In this document: piece after piece, positions 55,557 through 64,000 of the stretch
Layout of the letters: every line of letters starts with the position of its first letter
Numbering within the stretch: the stretch's first letter is position 1
Origin: Euclidia mi
Lineage: Eukaryota > Arthropoda > Insecta > Lepidoptera > Erebidae
Direction of reading: 5' to 3'
DNA: 64,000 nt
Assembly: GCA_944739405.2 (NCBI GenBank)
Contig: OX123186.2
Location: forward strand, 94,625,727 to 94,689,726
Program-made: the position numbers and the translations under genes
The notes under the pieces: model-generated
Databases searched by the model: none
What the model was told of the DNA's origin: nothing
The model's input: only the letters and a program-made list of their open reading frames with translations

Positions 55557-55762
55557 GTCATACAGTGGGTACAACAGGGCGGACTATGCTGAAAGTCGGT
55601 GGATATCTCTTCACTCACAAATCTTCTAGAGGTCTGAAGACCCGCTGGGTCTGTTCTAGCCATTGTTTCCGAGGTTGTAAAGCACAAATATACACTGTAG
55701 AGAATAAAATTATTAAAATTAATAATTTTCATAATCATCCACGGAAGAAGCATTATTATTAG
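55557..55762 (+). CDS. mod(mdg4)-like: FLYWCH alternative 3' exon E26 (duplicate of E15)
   Basis: The acceptor TTTTTATTTTCAG ends at 55556 and leaves GT. The 67-residue product begins HTVGTTGRTMLKVGGYLFTH and has LKTRWVCSSHCFRGCKAQIY, IIKINNFHNHPRKKHYY and TAG at 55760-55762. It lacks 15 nt (five codons) present near the start of E15, an in-frame change. Apart from that the two differ by a few substitutions, for example NEI to NKI. All ligands are present. Confidence 0.88.
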
Positions 55763-55899
55763 ATCAATAAATTATTAAATTGTAAAGAAGAATTAATGTT
55801 GGTGGACTAAAGAGTATGTGTTTATTTATTTTTTTATTTCAGATGTTTAAGTATAAAGATTTTGAGCTCTTCTTAGATCAACAAAAAATATAGATGAAT

Positions 55900-56105
55900 A
55901 TAGGAATTTAAACTTTCGTGGTCATTTATACTTATTTTAAATTGTCTTTCGGGATATATACCACGTACCTTTGTTTGAAGTAACCGATATTTCGGCACTG
56001 TTGCAAGCGCCATGTTCACGGATGTACTGATAGCGCTTGCAACAGTGTCGAAATATCGGTTACTCCAAACAAAGGTACGTGGTATATATCCCGAAAGACA
56101 ATTTA
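55900..56105. mobile_element. Penelope-type hairpin with 17-bp direct repeats
   Basis: Arms of 72 bp (55939-56010 and 56033-56104) contain TAACCGATATTTCGGCACTG and its inverse around a 22-bp centre with CATGTTCACGG. The direct repeat AAAAAATATAGATGAAT (55883-55899 and 56106-56122) flanks it and looks like a target duplication. It is absent from duplication copy 1. It resembles the larger insertion beside E5. Confidence 0.65.
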
Positions 56106-56122
56106 AAAAAATATAGATGAAT

Positions 56123-57559
56123 TTCCTCCTTAGCTATTTAATGATTTTCTTTTGTGGTCACTTACAAATGCCTACATTTAATTTTGATTAAGGAGTTATC
56201 TGAATACAGATTTAGATCGAAAAGTAAATTAAAGCCTCAATAAATACATACTCTAAAATGTTCGCCAATCTAAGCAGCTACTAGGAATTAAATGGATGTT
56301 GTTTATCTAGGGCAATTGTAGTATTATAAGTTTAAAGTGATGTACCTAATTTCCGAGTATACTTAACGTTCAATAAAAGTGCATGTAATTTTAATTTGTA
56401 GACTTCAGAAGGATTTATTTTAGAATAAATTCCTTACAGTATTGTTATTGCAATAATACGATGTTTTTAGATAGATTATGGCCTTAAATACATATGTTAG
56501 GTGAAAATCAAGGTCTTTAAAATGTTAGTATAGTAAAGGTTATATACACATTTATAATTTCATCGTCCCAGCTGTATACCTGACCGCTTTGATTAATTAC
56601 TAATAAATCTAATCACAGAAATAAGGTTCATATTTTCGTACACAAGTGATTATAGTAAAGACATACTTTAATCGTCACTGATATATCAATGTTGTCACTA
56701 ATGTAATTTTTATTGAATGTTGATCGGCCAGTTCTAAGATAACTTTATTGTGACGTCACTGATTGGTTTTACGTTGTTACTTGTCACACAAAACATATAG
56801 TTACAGAAGACCGAGCCAAAAACTTTAAAATTTCACCCACACATACAAAAATTGCAAATCAAATCGCAACATGCGTTTGCTGACTGAGGGCCATTATTGT
56901 CGTATATACAGAACTGTAAAATCTATTTTCAATCTTGGTTTAAAATTCTGTAAATGTCACAAATGTTTTATTACAATGTTCAAGATTTCAAGACATTGTT
57001 TAAGATTGGCTAAAATGTTTTGTAATATTTTGAGCTGACATTAGTAACGACAATACAATCAACAATTTTAAACTGAAGTTCTTAATGCTATGCGTGTCAG
57101 TTCATAATTTTATCTTAATTAGGTCTATCAACATTTAGTGTTTATAAATTGAATACGAGAATTGATCCTCAAGTCATTGTCAGCAAATGCGTTTATTTTG
57201 TGATTGATCTGGCCTTTTGTATTTATGTATTTTGTGGGTTTCTTAGCAAAGTACTGGTTTTAAGTATTTGTGTTAGGGGATTAGTAATCTGAGTAATGGA
57301 ATTAATTACTTACAAATGTTAATCTTGACAATCTTAATCATTAATTTACTTCATTTTCGTCTTCTGAAGTCTTAATATAGAACAAGGGCTAAATATAAAA
57401 CCGAACTTAAGCTTACATTGATCCAAGCAAGTCCTTATTTATTTTAATACCAGATTTATTTAAATGAATTTTAGAATCAGATGATTCACAACATTTTTGC
57501 TTCAGTCTACGCCTTGTAGATAACGCTAATATAATATAATATAATAATATAATATTCTT
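56123..57559. other. spacer within duplication copy 2
   Basis: It pairs with copy 1 intron sequence (about 29000-30620). No exon or gene was recognised. A TATAA microsatellite lies near 57530-57555. Confidence 0.45.
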
Positions 57560-57810
57560 CCACATTCACACAACACGATCTAGTCCCAAACTAAGCAGAG
57601 CTTGTACTATGGGTACTAGATAATGGATAAACATACATATATACTTTTTTTTTGTAAATACATACCTACATATTATACATAGAAACACCCAGACCAAGAC
57701 AAACATCCATGTTCATGCACACAAATGTTTGACTTGAGCGGGAATCGAACCCGCGACCATCGACGTAGCAGTCGCTTACACTCCCGCTACGCCAACCGGC
57801 CGTCTAGGAG
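57560..57810 (-). repeat. tRNA-derived SINE, minus orientation
   Basis: CACATTCACACAACACGATC to ACGCCAACCGGCCGTC. The head on the minus strand has GGCGTAGCGGGAGTG (box A) and GCGGGTTCGATTCCC (box B). The same SINE is repeated at 58090-58350. Confidence 0.75.
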
Positions 57811-58089
57811 TAAACTTCGAACTATATCTATCTACATATTTAGGCCATGTTAAATAATAAGATTTGTACCATCAAGAACGTAATATTACCTAAATCATTT
57901 TATTTTGGAGGACTTTTTTTGTGATACTTTTTCTTTTTTTCAAGATTTTACTCGTAGGTAGTTTATGTCCAGCTTTTGCTCGACAACGCAAAACAATCAG
58001 TGGATGGTGATTTTAGATAAATGTTTGTATAAGCAAAACCGTAAGTACAATTTCTTCGTAATAGGTATTAGAAACTCGTACAACGAATA

Positions 58090-58350
58090 TTTATATTTAT
58101 ATATATTTTACCACATACACACATCACCATCTAGTCCCAAACTAAGCAGACCTTGTACTATGGGTACTAGACAATGGATAAACGTACATATATACTTTTT
58201 TTTTGTATATACATACATATTATACATAGAAACACCCAGACCAAGATAAACATCCGTGTTCATGCACACAAATGTTTGACTTGAGCGGGAATCGAACCCG
58301 CGACCTACCGCGTAGCAGTCGCTTACACTCCCGCTGCGCCAACCGGTCGT
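58090..58350 (-). repeat. tRNA-derived SINE, minus orientation
   Basis: ACCACATACACACATCACCA to GCGCCAACCGGTCGTTG, a close copy of the SINE at 57560-57810, about 280 bp away. Both are absent from duplication copy 1. Confidence 0.75.
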
Positions 58351-58884
58351 TGAATAATGTTGTTATTGTTGTGTGAAAAATTAAAAAAAGTAAAGTCACA
58401 AATTACTAGAGTTGTTTATGTTTTTTATTTCCTATTTTATTTATTTTATCCACTGAGCCTTAGTTTTTATTTTGTACAACACCGTTATGCGTGAATCTAT
58501 TTTACCCCTAAAGGTGGGAATTGCCAAAAATCCTTTCCTCGTGTTTCTCTACTCTCTCATGGAACATTCATACCAAATTTCTTGTAGCTTCTTGCAACCA
58601 GTAATTTCGGCTGCGCGTTGTCGGTCAGTCAGAAATGCAAAATAAACTGCAGCGAAATAGTAGCTATGTTTACATATATCTTCGATCTCTGGCAGTAACA
58701 CGTACAATTTTTTTGGAGAAATTAAGCAAGTTGTCTATTTTCTAGCGATCTAAATTATAATTAATTAATCATGTATTTCTAGTGGCCGATCCTTTGCCCC
58801 AGTACGAATTTTACTGTATTTTCTGGTAAAATTATCAATAGTTATGTTTTCAGGATGCATTCTAAGGAATAGTCATTTTTTCAC

Positions 58885-59262
58885 AGAATTTTATTGCCAA
58901 GCCGCGAAGCTGGCAAAAAAGTGAAGATAATTATAACAAAATGTTTTGAATGCAATAAATATATGTGCTTTTACAATATTTTAATGACAAACACAGTTAA
59001 GACTTATTTTTATATTGATGTCGATGTTTCTAAAATGAAGATAAATAAAACCATATTTTGTTATTTATTACTGATTTTTGTTCTGTTCCTATCATTATCA
59101 ATTTTACAAGATGCTACATGGTCAAGTATTGTTTTAAAATATATAACTGGTTTTAATTCGTTTGGTACCAGTAAGTGCATATACAAAACATTTGAGGATC
59201 TCCATTGGCTATCGTTAGTCCTTGTAATATCACTCATAACTTGCGCTTTGCAATCTCTATAA
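58885..59262 (+). pseudogene. possible piggyBac finger remnant with open frame
   Basis: The duplicate of 32850-32965. The frame from 58894 reads PSREAGKKVKIIITKCFECN and KYMCFYNILM, then hydrophobic text without a known domain to TAA 59260-59262. In copy 1 the same region has stops, so the length of this frame is probably chance. The second Cys pair of the possible finger is already lost here. Confidence 0.3.
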
Positions 59263-59565
59263 ATAATAAGATACACTAATCATCATCATCATCATCAGCC
59301 TGCCATACTATACTGCTGCTCTCATCTCCAAAAGGGTGACACCAATCCATCGGCGACTGAAAAGCTCGCTTAAAGGACAAGAAATAATCCTACTGAAAAA
59401 AAAACATATTTCATATTTCTCCATAATGTTAGCCTTATCCTTCTCACAGTGAGAAGAGTCCCTTATCTGGTAGTGGGACAGTATATATACAGGGCTGATG
59501 ATGATGATGATTATATTTCTGGTTTTTATTTCTATGTTTTATTAACATGGCCATTTATCTTCCAG

Positions 59566-59762
59566 TGGCCTTAATCAAAACAAAGAAAGGCAAGACGAAC
59601 ATCAAAGTTGGTGAAGATACATTTTACTTGAAGCCCGGTAACTACAAGACAGAAAAGAAGCGATGGAGCTGCATACAAAATAAATACTGCAAGGCTTGCC
59701 TCCATATTGTCGATAACAAAATCATTGCTATTAATAATGAACATAATCATGAGAAGAAATAA
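59566..59762 (+). CDS. mod(mdg4)-like: FLYWCH-like alternative 3' exon E27 (duplicate of E16)
   Basis: The acceptor TTTATCTTCCAG ends at 59565 and leaves TG. The 64-residue product begins ALIKTKKGKTNIKVGEDTFY and has KKRWSCIQNKYCKACLHIVD, IIAINNEHNHEKK and TAA at 59760-59762. It keeps the short C-x5-C spacing of E16. The tyrosine of the GEYTFY motif is Asp (GEDTFY), a change at a normally aromatic position. AATAAA overlaps the stop (59758-59763) as in E16. Confidence 0.86.
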
Positions 59763-60097
59763 AGTTTTATTTTTAATGTCTGCCTTTTTTTCTTGAATTG
59801 TACCCCTCGATGGGCTGGCACTCTTGCCAATGTAAAGGCGACGTCACATTATGCAGGCACTGCAACGGCACCGCTCCAGCCCAGCGATTAACTTGCCATT
59901 TAAATTTGGCAAAACTTGGTTGGAATTTAACTCGTACGTCGTATAATATATTTCTTAACGTCAATATAAAATGCCAATGGCGAGATTTCAACTCAGTGAT
60001 TTTACCATCGCTGTATATTCGTATAATTATTTGTGACAACTATGACTAAAACCAAAACATTTTTAAGCTAATTTTATGAAATGCATTTGCCTTTCAG

Positions 60098-60291
60098 GTA
60101 AAGTTAAGTTTATCACATCGCAACGTGGCAACCGCCAGCTCATGTACGGTAATAACATTTACATAAACATCAACGATCCCAGAAGGACTCATCATATAAA
60201 AGATACTTGGGGCTGTTCCAAACGGTGCTCTCATCGTTGCAGAGCTAAAATATATACTGTAGAAGACCAAATAATAAAAGTGTTTGATTAA
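60098..60291 (+). CDS. mod(mdg4)-like: FLYWCH alternative 3' exon E28, stop before the histidine pair
   Basis: The acceptor TTTGCCTTTCAG ends at 60097 and leaves GT. The product begins KVKFITSQRGNRQLMYGNNI and has KDTWGCSKRCSHRCRAKIYT, VEDQIIKVFD and TAA at 60289-60291. The next codons in the same frame are CAT ATG CAT TGA, that is H-M-H-stop (60292-60303), exactly where the zinc histidines belong. A single change to TAA therefore removed the pair. Either this is a young pseudo-exon or read-through matters. Cys spacing is normal (Cys-x7-Cys) with an extra Cys. Confidence 0.8.
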
Positions 60292-60303
60292 CATATGCAT
60301 TGA

Positions 60304-60693
60304 AATATAATTAAAAAAAACACCTTATGTACCTAATTATAAGTACATTTGTGTAACATAACATATGCATTAAAATTGTGACAATAACTTTGTCAGGTAA
60401 TTATAGGTGCATTTGTTTATTTTGATACGCCTTCTTATTATATAATTGCCAAATATATAACCCGAATAACGGTCATGGCCACTATGGCCTCTCACATTGG
60501 GCATGCGCGTTCTTCTATTATTGAAATCTAGATAGCTGATATCGGTATAGTAAAAAACAGGAAGAACTTGATTGCACAAGACAAGTGTATTTTTAGTGAC
60601 AATCGAAAGAAAATTTAGCAAGACACCTGGGGAAACTACACTGACACAAATTAGTCAGGTGTTGATACTAGCAGACCAACAGGGACGAGGCGT
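60304..60693 (-). pseudogene. LINE RT C-terminal scrap, minus strand
   Basis: Read on the minus strand near 60500-60600 it gives LPVFYYTDISYLDFNN, related to PIFDYADA...YLDLN at 45890-46107. Only this short part is recognisable. The rest of the interval is AT-rich. Confidence 0.45.
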
Positions 60694-61095
60694 ATGCAAA
60701 CTGTTGCAAACTTTGTAAGGAGATTGCTATCAAGTAAGGTGTACATGACGCAAAAATTTCAAATAAGTATAATTGACGAAACATACAATGACATATCGAA
60801 ATTGACTAAAAATGATTATTTAATTCTATTAGGTGGCATAAACGACAACAATCCATTTGACTTTCAATCAAGCTTGAATCACTGGTTTAAATTTACACGT
60901 AACGCAAACCTAATTGTTAGTGAGGTACCTTATAATCCGTATTTAAATGAGTGTAAATTAAACTATGAACTGAAGTTCCTGTGTGCCGAATATAATAATG
61001 TATTGTTTTTAGATATGAATTATAGTAATATGAATAATTGTAATTTATATTCAGTAAATACTACTTTACAATCAATTTATGTCGCCGTCTATTGA
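60694..61095 (+). pseudogene. LINE ORF1-like, SGNH-esterase-like segment
   Basis: The frame encodes KLTKNDYLILLGGINDNNPF, then NANLIVSEVPYNPYLNECKL and LKFLCAEYNNVLFLDMNYS. The GGxND motif followed by a hydrophobic strand and SEVPY recalls the SGNH-hydrolase-like domain carried by ORF1 of some CR1/Jockey-type LINEs. The frame closes at 61093-61095. It lies directly upstream of the endonuclease ORF on the same strand, which supports the reading. The N-terminal part is missing. Confidence 0.5.
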
Positions 61096-61251
61096 AAGAA
61101 ATACTACATATCAACTATAGCACAAAATCGAAAGCATACAATGATTTACATAATAAATGTGAGTTGGAAACGTACGTGAATAAAAGTACTCAAACTTGTA
61201 ACGATCATGTAAGCCTATCAAAGGGTAGTCAAACTGATAGTGTAGAATTGA

Positions 61252-62541
61252 GTGCTGTTAACAACGAACATAAAAATAATTTATTTCGTGAATAAGAATA
61301 TCAATGTACTTCATCAAAATATAAATGGACTGTTAAATAAACTGGATCTATTGTCAGTGTGTATTGAGGATCTTGAGAATAAAGGACAATTTATTGATGT
61401 GTTATGTATTACCGAGCACCACATGTCTCATAACGATGTTAATAGTTTATATCTTTGTAACTACAAACTTGGCTCAATTTTTACTCGCAACAGACGTCGA
61501 GGAGGTTCCTGTATATTTGTTAATAGACGTCACAACTTTAGACAGCTTCCAGAAATTGAAAAACTCTCTGTAGCTAATATTATAGAGTGTTCAGCTATTG
61601 AGATCCCTGTTCTAAATATTTATATTGTTAATGTGTATAGGGTACCTGACAATAAAAAGTCAAGCTTAGAAATATTTTTTTGTCGACTTACAACCATTTT
61701 TAAAATGTTGTGCAATAAAAAAGCTATAAGCGATTATAATATAAATATTTTAAAACATAATAATGTATCTACAGAATTTGTTAATACAGCCCTCAATTTT
61801 AACTTCAAACCTTTAATTGATGAACTAACTTGTTTATGTAGTGGAACCTGTATAGACAATATCTCGTATAACATCAAAGGCTGTAAAGGTATGATTGTCG
61901 AGCTTGCTGTCTCAGACCATTCAGCACAAGTAGCAAGGTGACCAGTAAAAAAGTTTTGTAGCATTGATCATTGGTTTGTACACAAACGAGACTATTCGAA
62001 AGAGAATATTTGTAAGTTTAAACAAAAACTTAGTCAACTAAGTTTTTCAAGCGTATATGATATATCAGATGCCAATGCAGCATTTAATGAGTTTCACGAA
62101 GTGTTATGTTTATTTTATAATCTATGCTTCCCAATAAAAAAGATTAGAATCAATACCAGAAAACTCCAGGCTTGGATCTCTAAGGGGATAAAAAAATGTT
62201 GCAAACGCAAAAGAGATCTTCTTTGGCACTATAGAAAAGATCCCTGTCCAAAAAATAAAAATATCTTTAAAACGTATTCCAGTAGACTAGCTAAAATTAT
62301 AAAACATACACAACAGGCCCAAAATAGCTATTTGATCACGTCTGCAGAAAATAAATCTAAAACTACATGGCGGATTATTGGCAGTATTAAGGAAAACTAC
62401 CTTAAAGAAGATATTTCGAGAATAAAGGTGCAAGGTAGAATAATAAGTGAGCCTAAAGACATAGCTTCCGAATTTAACAATTTTATTACAAAGCAATCGT
62501 CTTCTTCGAATCGCCCAGTTGCAAATATACATAAAAAGTAA
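61252..62541 (+). pseudogene. LINE ORF2, endonuclease and linker
   Basis: The frame starts near NKNINVLHQNINGLLNKLDL and has VLCITEHHMS, RRRGGSCIFV, YIVNVYRVPDN and LAVSDHSAQ. These are APE-type endonuclease motifs, with the G-D-F-N position read as SDYNIN. TGA at 61939-61941 interrupts the frame; it continues open in the same frame (IDHWFVHKRDYS, LQAWISKGIKKCCKRKRDL, SKTTWRIIGSIKENY) to TAA 62539-62541. A +1 shift near 62520-62541 then leads into the RT segment. The family is of CR1/Jockey type; the clade was not determined. Confidence 0.78.
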
Positions 62542-62954
62542 TTGTAAATCGATATTTATGAAACCTATCACCGCAAAAAGTGTAATTAAGATTATATCAT
62601 TACTAAAAAATAAGAATAGTGTAGGTTATGATAGTGTATCCACTAAAATAGTCAAAGAGGTACCACATATCATAGCACCAATTATATCACATTTAATGAA
62701 TAATTGCATAGAGCAAGGTATTTTCCCGGATGTTCTAAAAACTTCAATTATTAAGCCCCTTTTTAAAAAGGAAGATAAGGAAAGTATGCAATGCTACCGA
62801 CCCATAGCACTACTGTCAGTGTTTTCAAAAATTTTCGAGAGTCATATTCATCAAAATCTGTATGACTATTTTGAGTCGAATGGTTTGTTTGCAAAGCAAC
62901 AAATGGGCTTTCGAAAGGGCAAATCAATCAATATGGCAATTTATGATTTTTTAA
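62519..62954 (+). pseudogene. LINE ORF2, N-terminal RT, cut by piggyBac
   Basis: The frame gives MKPITAKSVIKIISLLKNKN, VGYDSVSTKIVKEV, IIKPLFKKEDKE, CYRPIALLSVFSKIFESHIH and QQMGFRKGKSINMAIYDF. These are RT motifs 0 to 2. It stops before the YADD catalytic box, exactly at the TTAA at 62951-62954 where a piggyBac element begins. The remainder of the LINE may lie beyond the window on the far side of that element. Confidence 0.8.
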
Positions 62955-64000
62955 CCTTTTGAGCGCCATGGTCACATATATGTGACAAGCGAAAACTGTC
63001 CCTGGACGCCATCGTCACAAATACGTGACAGAAAAAGTGGTATACAAAAACACGAAATAAACAATTTGAACATTACTTAAATGCCTGTTTATTTATATTA
63101 CCTTAAAATAGAAGTTCTAATGTTTGTTTATTTCTGTTAAACGAGTTAAATGGCATTATAGATATTGAGACATTTAACGTTAAAAAGTAAGAAATCAAAT
63201 CTTAAAAAAGAATGTTCTCACACGCCACAGTCACAAATATGTGACCGCTAGTGATGTAGCGCATGTTAGATAATATCGAAAGTTTACATCAAAGATCGTT
63301 TTAAAACTTCCTTCTACAATGTATAATTTTAAATATAATTTAGTACGAGGATAAAACAGCATTAGTTTTATAGAATCAGACTTAAAAAACATTTTAATAG
63401 CTACATAGTCGAAGATAAAATTGGCTGGGTCGAAATTCGATATTCGCTAATTTTGACTCAGGCGCATCCCTAATACAACCCGAATTATCAGTGCCTTGTA
63501 CGCCATGGTCAGAAATAGACGACAGCATCGTGACGTCACAAGCGCAGGCGATCAGAAATAGTGAAGAAAGTAAACATTATTAAAATATTTTAAATATTTA
63601 TTATTTATTTTATACTAAGTGACTGCTATAATGAGTGCAAATTTAATGACTACGGAGGAACTTCTTCGCATATTAGAAGGAGTTCCTGAATCCTGATGAC
63701 GACGGCTTTTCGGAAACAAAATCTTTGGACGACTATGATTTAAAGGTACCTAAGGAAGTACCTACTGTAATTTTTTTCTGCTTTTATTTTAAACAAAAAA
63801 TAATCTTATTAAAAACCGAGATAATATCAGTAGGTATGTGGCCCAGTATTGGTGCTAGTAGACCGAATGTAACTTATTTTTGTTAAAAATAAGTTAGATA
63901 GGTACATTTGGTAATGTTCTTTTTTCGTAAAACAACTATAGATATTTTTTTATGTTTATACGTACCTATACATATACTTAAACTGTTTGAACATTTGAAA
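62955..64000 (+). mobile_element. piggyBac-type element, 5' part
   Basis: It begins CCTTTTGAGCGCCATGGTCA right after TTAA (62951-62954). The first 600 bp contain repeated subterminal motifs: GCCATGGTCACATATATGTGAC (62963), GCCATCGTCACAAATACGTGAC (63007), GCCACAGTCACAAATATGTGAC (63224) and GCCATGGTCAGAAATAGACGAC (63502). A transposase-like start follows at 63631. The element continues beyond the window. Confidence 0.7.
63631..63775 (+). pseudogene. piggyBac-type transposase N-terminus, frameshifted
   Basis: ATG 63631 opens MSANLMTTEELLRILEGVPE, which stops at TGA 63694-63696. One base further on, the frame from 63695 reads DDDGFSETKSLDDYDLKVPK, an acidic stretch expected at the N-terminus of piggyBac transposases. 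A 1-nt insertion near 63694 explains the break. AAG-GTACCT at about 63746 could be a splice donor. The DDE domain is outside the window. Confidence 0.55.

Larger units (their letters stand above)
55361..59957 (+). repeat. segmental duplication, copy 2 (E26-E27)
   Basis: Colinear with 28496-33982. Copy 2 has its own insertions: a Penelope-type hairpin (55900-56105) and two SINEs (57560-57810, 58090-58350). It lacks the two elements found in copy 1. The right edge lies near CGTACGTCGTATAATATA after E27. The exon sequences are more alike than the introns. Confidence 0.85.

Noticed and set aside
57721..57808. Functional tRNA gene
   Set aside because: Box A and B are present, but the same head occurs on a SINE body in two nearby copies and no full cloverleaf with a clear anticodon arm was confirmed.
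58894..59262. 122-codon plus-strand open frame as a host gene
   Set aside because: The matching region in the duplicate block is interrupted by stops, so the frame is not conserved; only a possible piggyBac scrap remains.
54..60303. The array as separate small zinc-finger genes
   Set aside because: Units start at acceptors in one fixed phase and several have no ATG before the finger, so they are exons and not single-exon genes.
54..60303. lola as an alternative locus name
   Set aside because: lola also has alternative 3' exons, but these carry ordinary C2H2 fingers; the units here have the FLYWCH pattern.
1..64000. CRISPR array
   Set aside because: No regularly spaced identical repeats with unique spacers; the repeats seen are dispersed SINEs, MITEs and microsatellites.

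Overview
The window looks like insect DNA, most probably from a moth or butterfly. It is AT-rich, has spliceosomal acceptors (pyrimidine tract plus CAG), and carries tRNA-derived SINEs, RTE/Jockey/CR1-type LINEs, Penelope-like pieces and piggyBac and Harbinger elements of kinds common in Lepidoptera. No bacterial operon, rRNA gene, CRISPR array or true tRNA gene was seen.

The main content is an array of about 28 small 3' exons on the + strand, from 54 to about 60300. Each encodes one FLYWCH-type zinc finger: an F/I-x-x-S-x-(K/R)-G-(N/K) start, G-Y-T-F, W-x-C-S-(x)-C-(K/R)-A, then a terminal H-N-H and usually a stop. In nearly all intact exons the acceptor leaves exactly two bases before the first full codon, so any of them could be joined to one common upstream exon ending in phase 1. 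This is the layout of mod(mdg4), whose shared BTB exons are joined by cis- or trans-splicing to many alternative FLYWCH exons. The BTB exons are not in the window, so the locus name is an inference. I number the exons E1 to E28.

The array falls into sequence blocks: E1, E3-E9 (FxxSQKGN...YKK); E2, E10-E14 (IxYTxSQKGxPLIR...KTRWACST); E15-E18 and E26-E28 (divergent, some with altered Cys spacing); E19-E25 (RGNRMVLYDGYT...RWTCS, with longer tails after HNHP). E15-E16 and E26-E27 are the two copies of a segmental duplication of about 5 kb (28496-33982 and 55361-59957). About twenty exons look intact. The others are damaged: E1 (frameshift), E5 (transposon inside the exon), E9 (relic), E19 (stop), E21 (lost acceptor), E22 (Trp to stop), E25 (ligands lost), E28 (stop just before H-M-H). 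E8 has lost one zinc ligand but is open.

The introns hold repeats: a nearly complete RTE-type LINE with three lesions (21608-25137), a CR1/Jockey-type LINE (60694-62954) broken by a piggyBac element at a TTAA (62955 onward), a 5'-truncated Jockey-type RT on the minus strand (9104-9810), a Harbinger-type element encoding a MADF domain (46111-46705), several MITEs with visible TIRs and target duplications, Penelope-like inverted repeats and many tRNA-derived SINEs. Two insertions hit E5: a Penelope-like one duplicated its acceptor tract and a MITE split its reading frame.

The candidate system is the array itself: an exon library that grows by tandem duplication and loses members by mutation and transposon insertion, with one splice phase conserved throughout.
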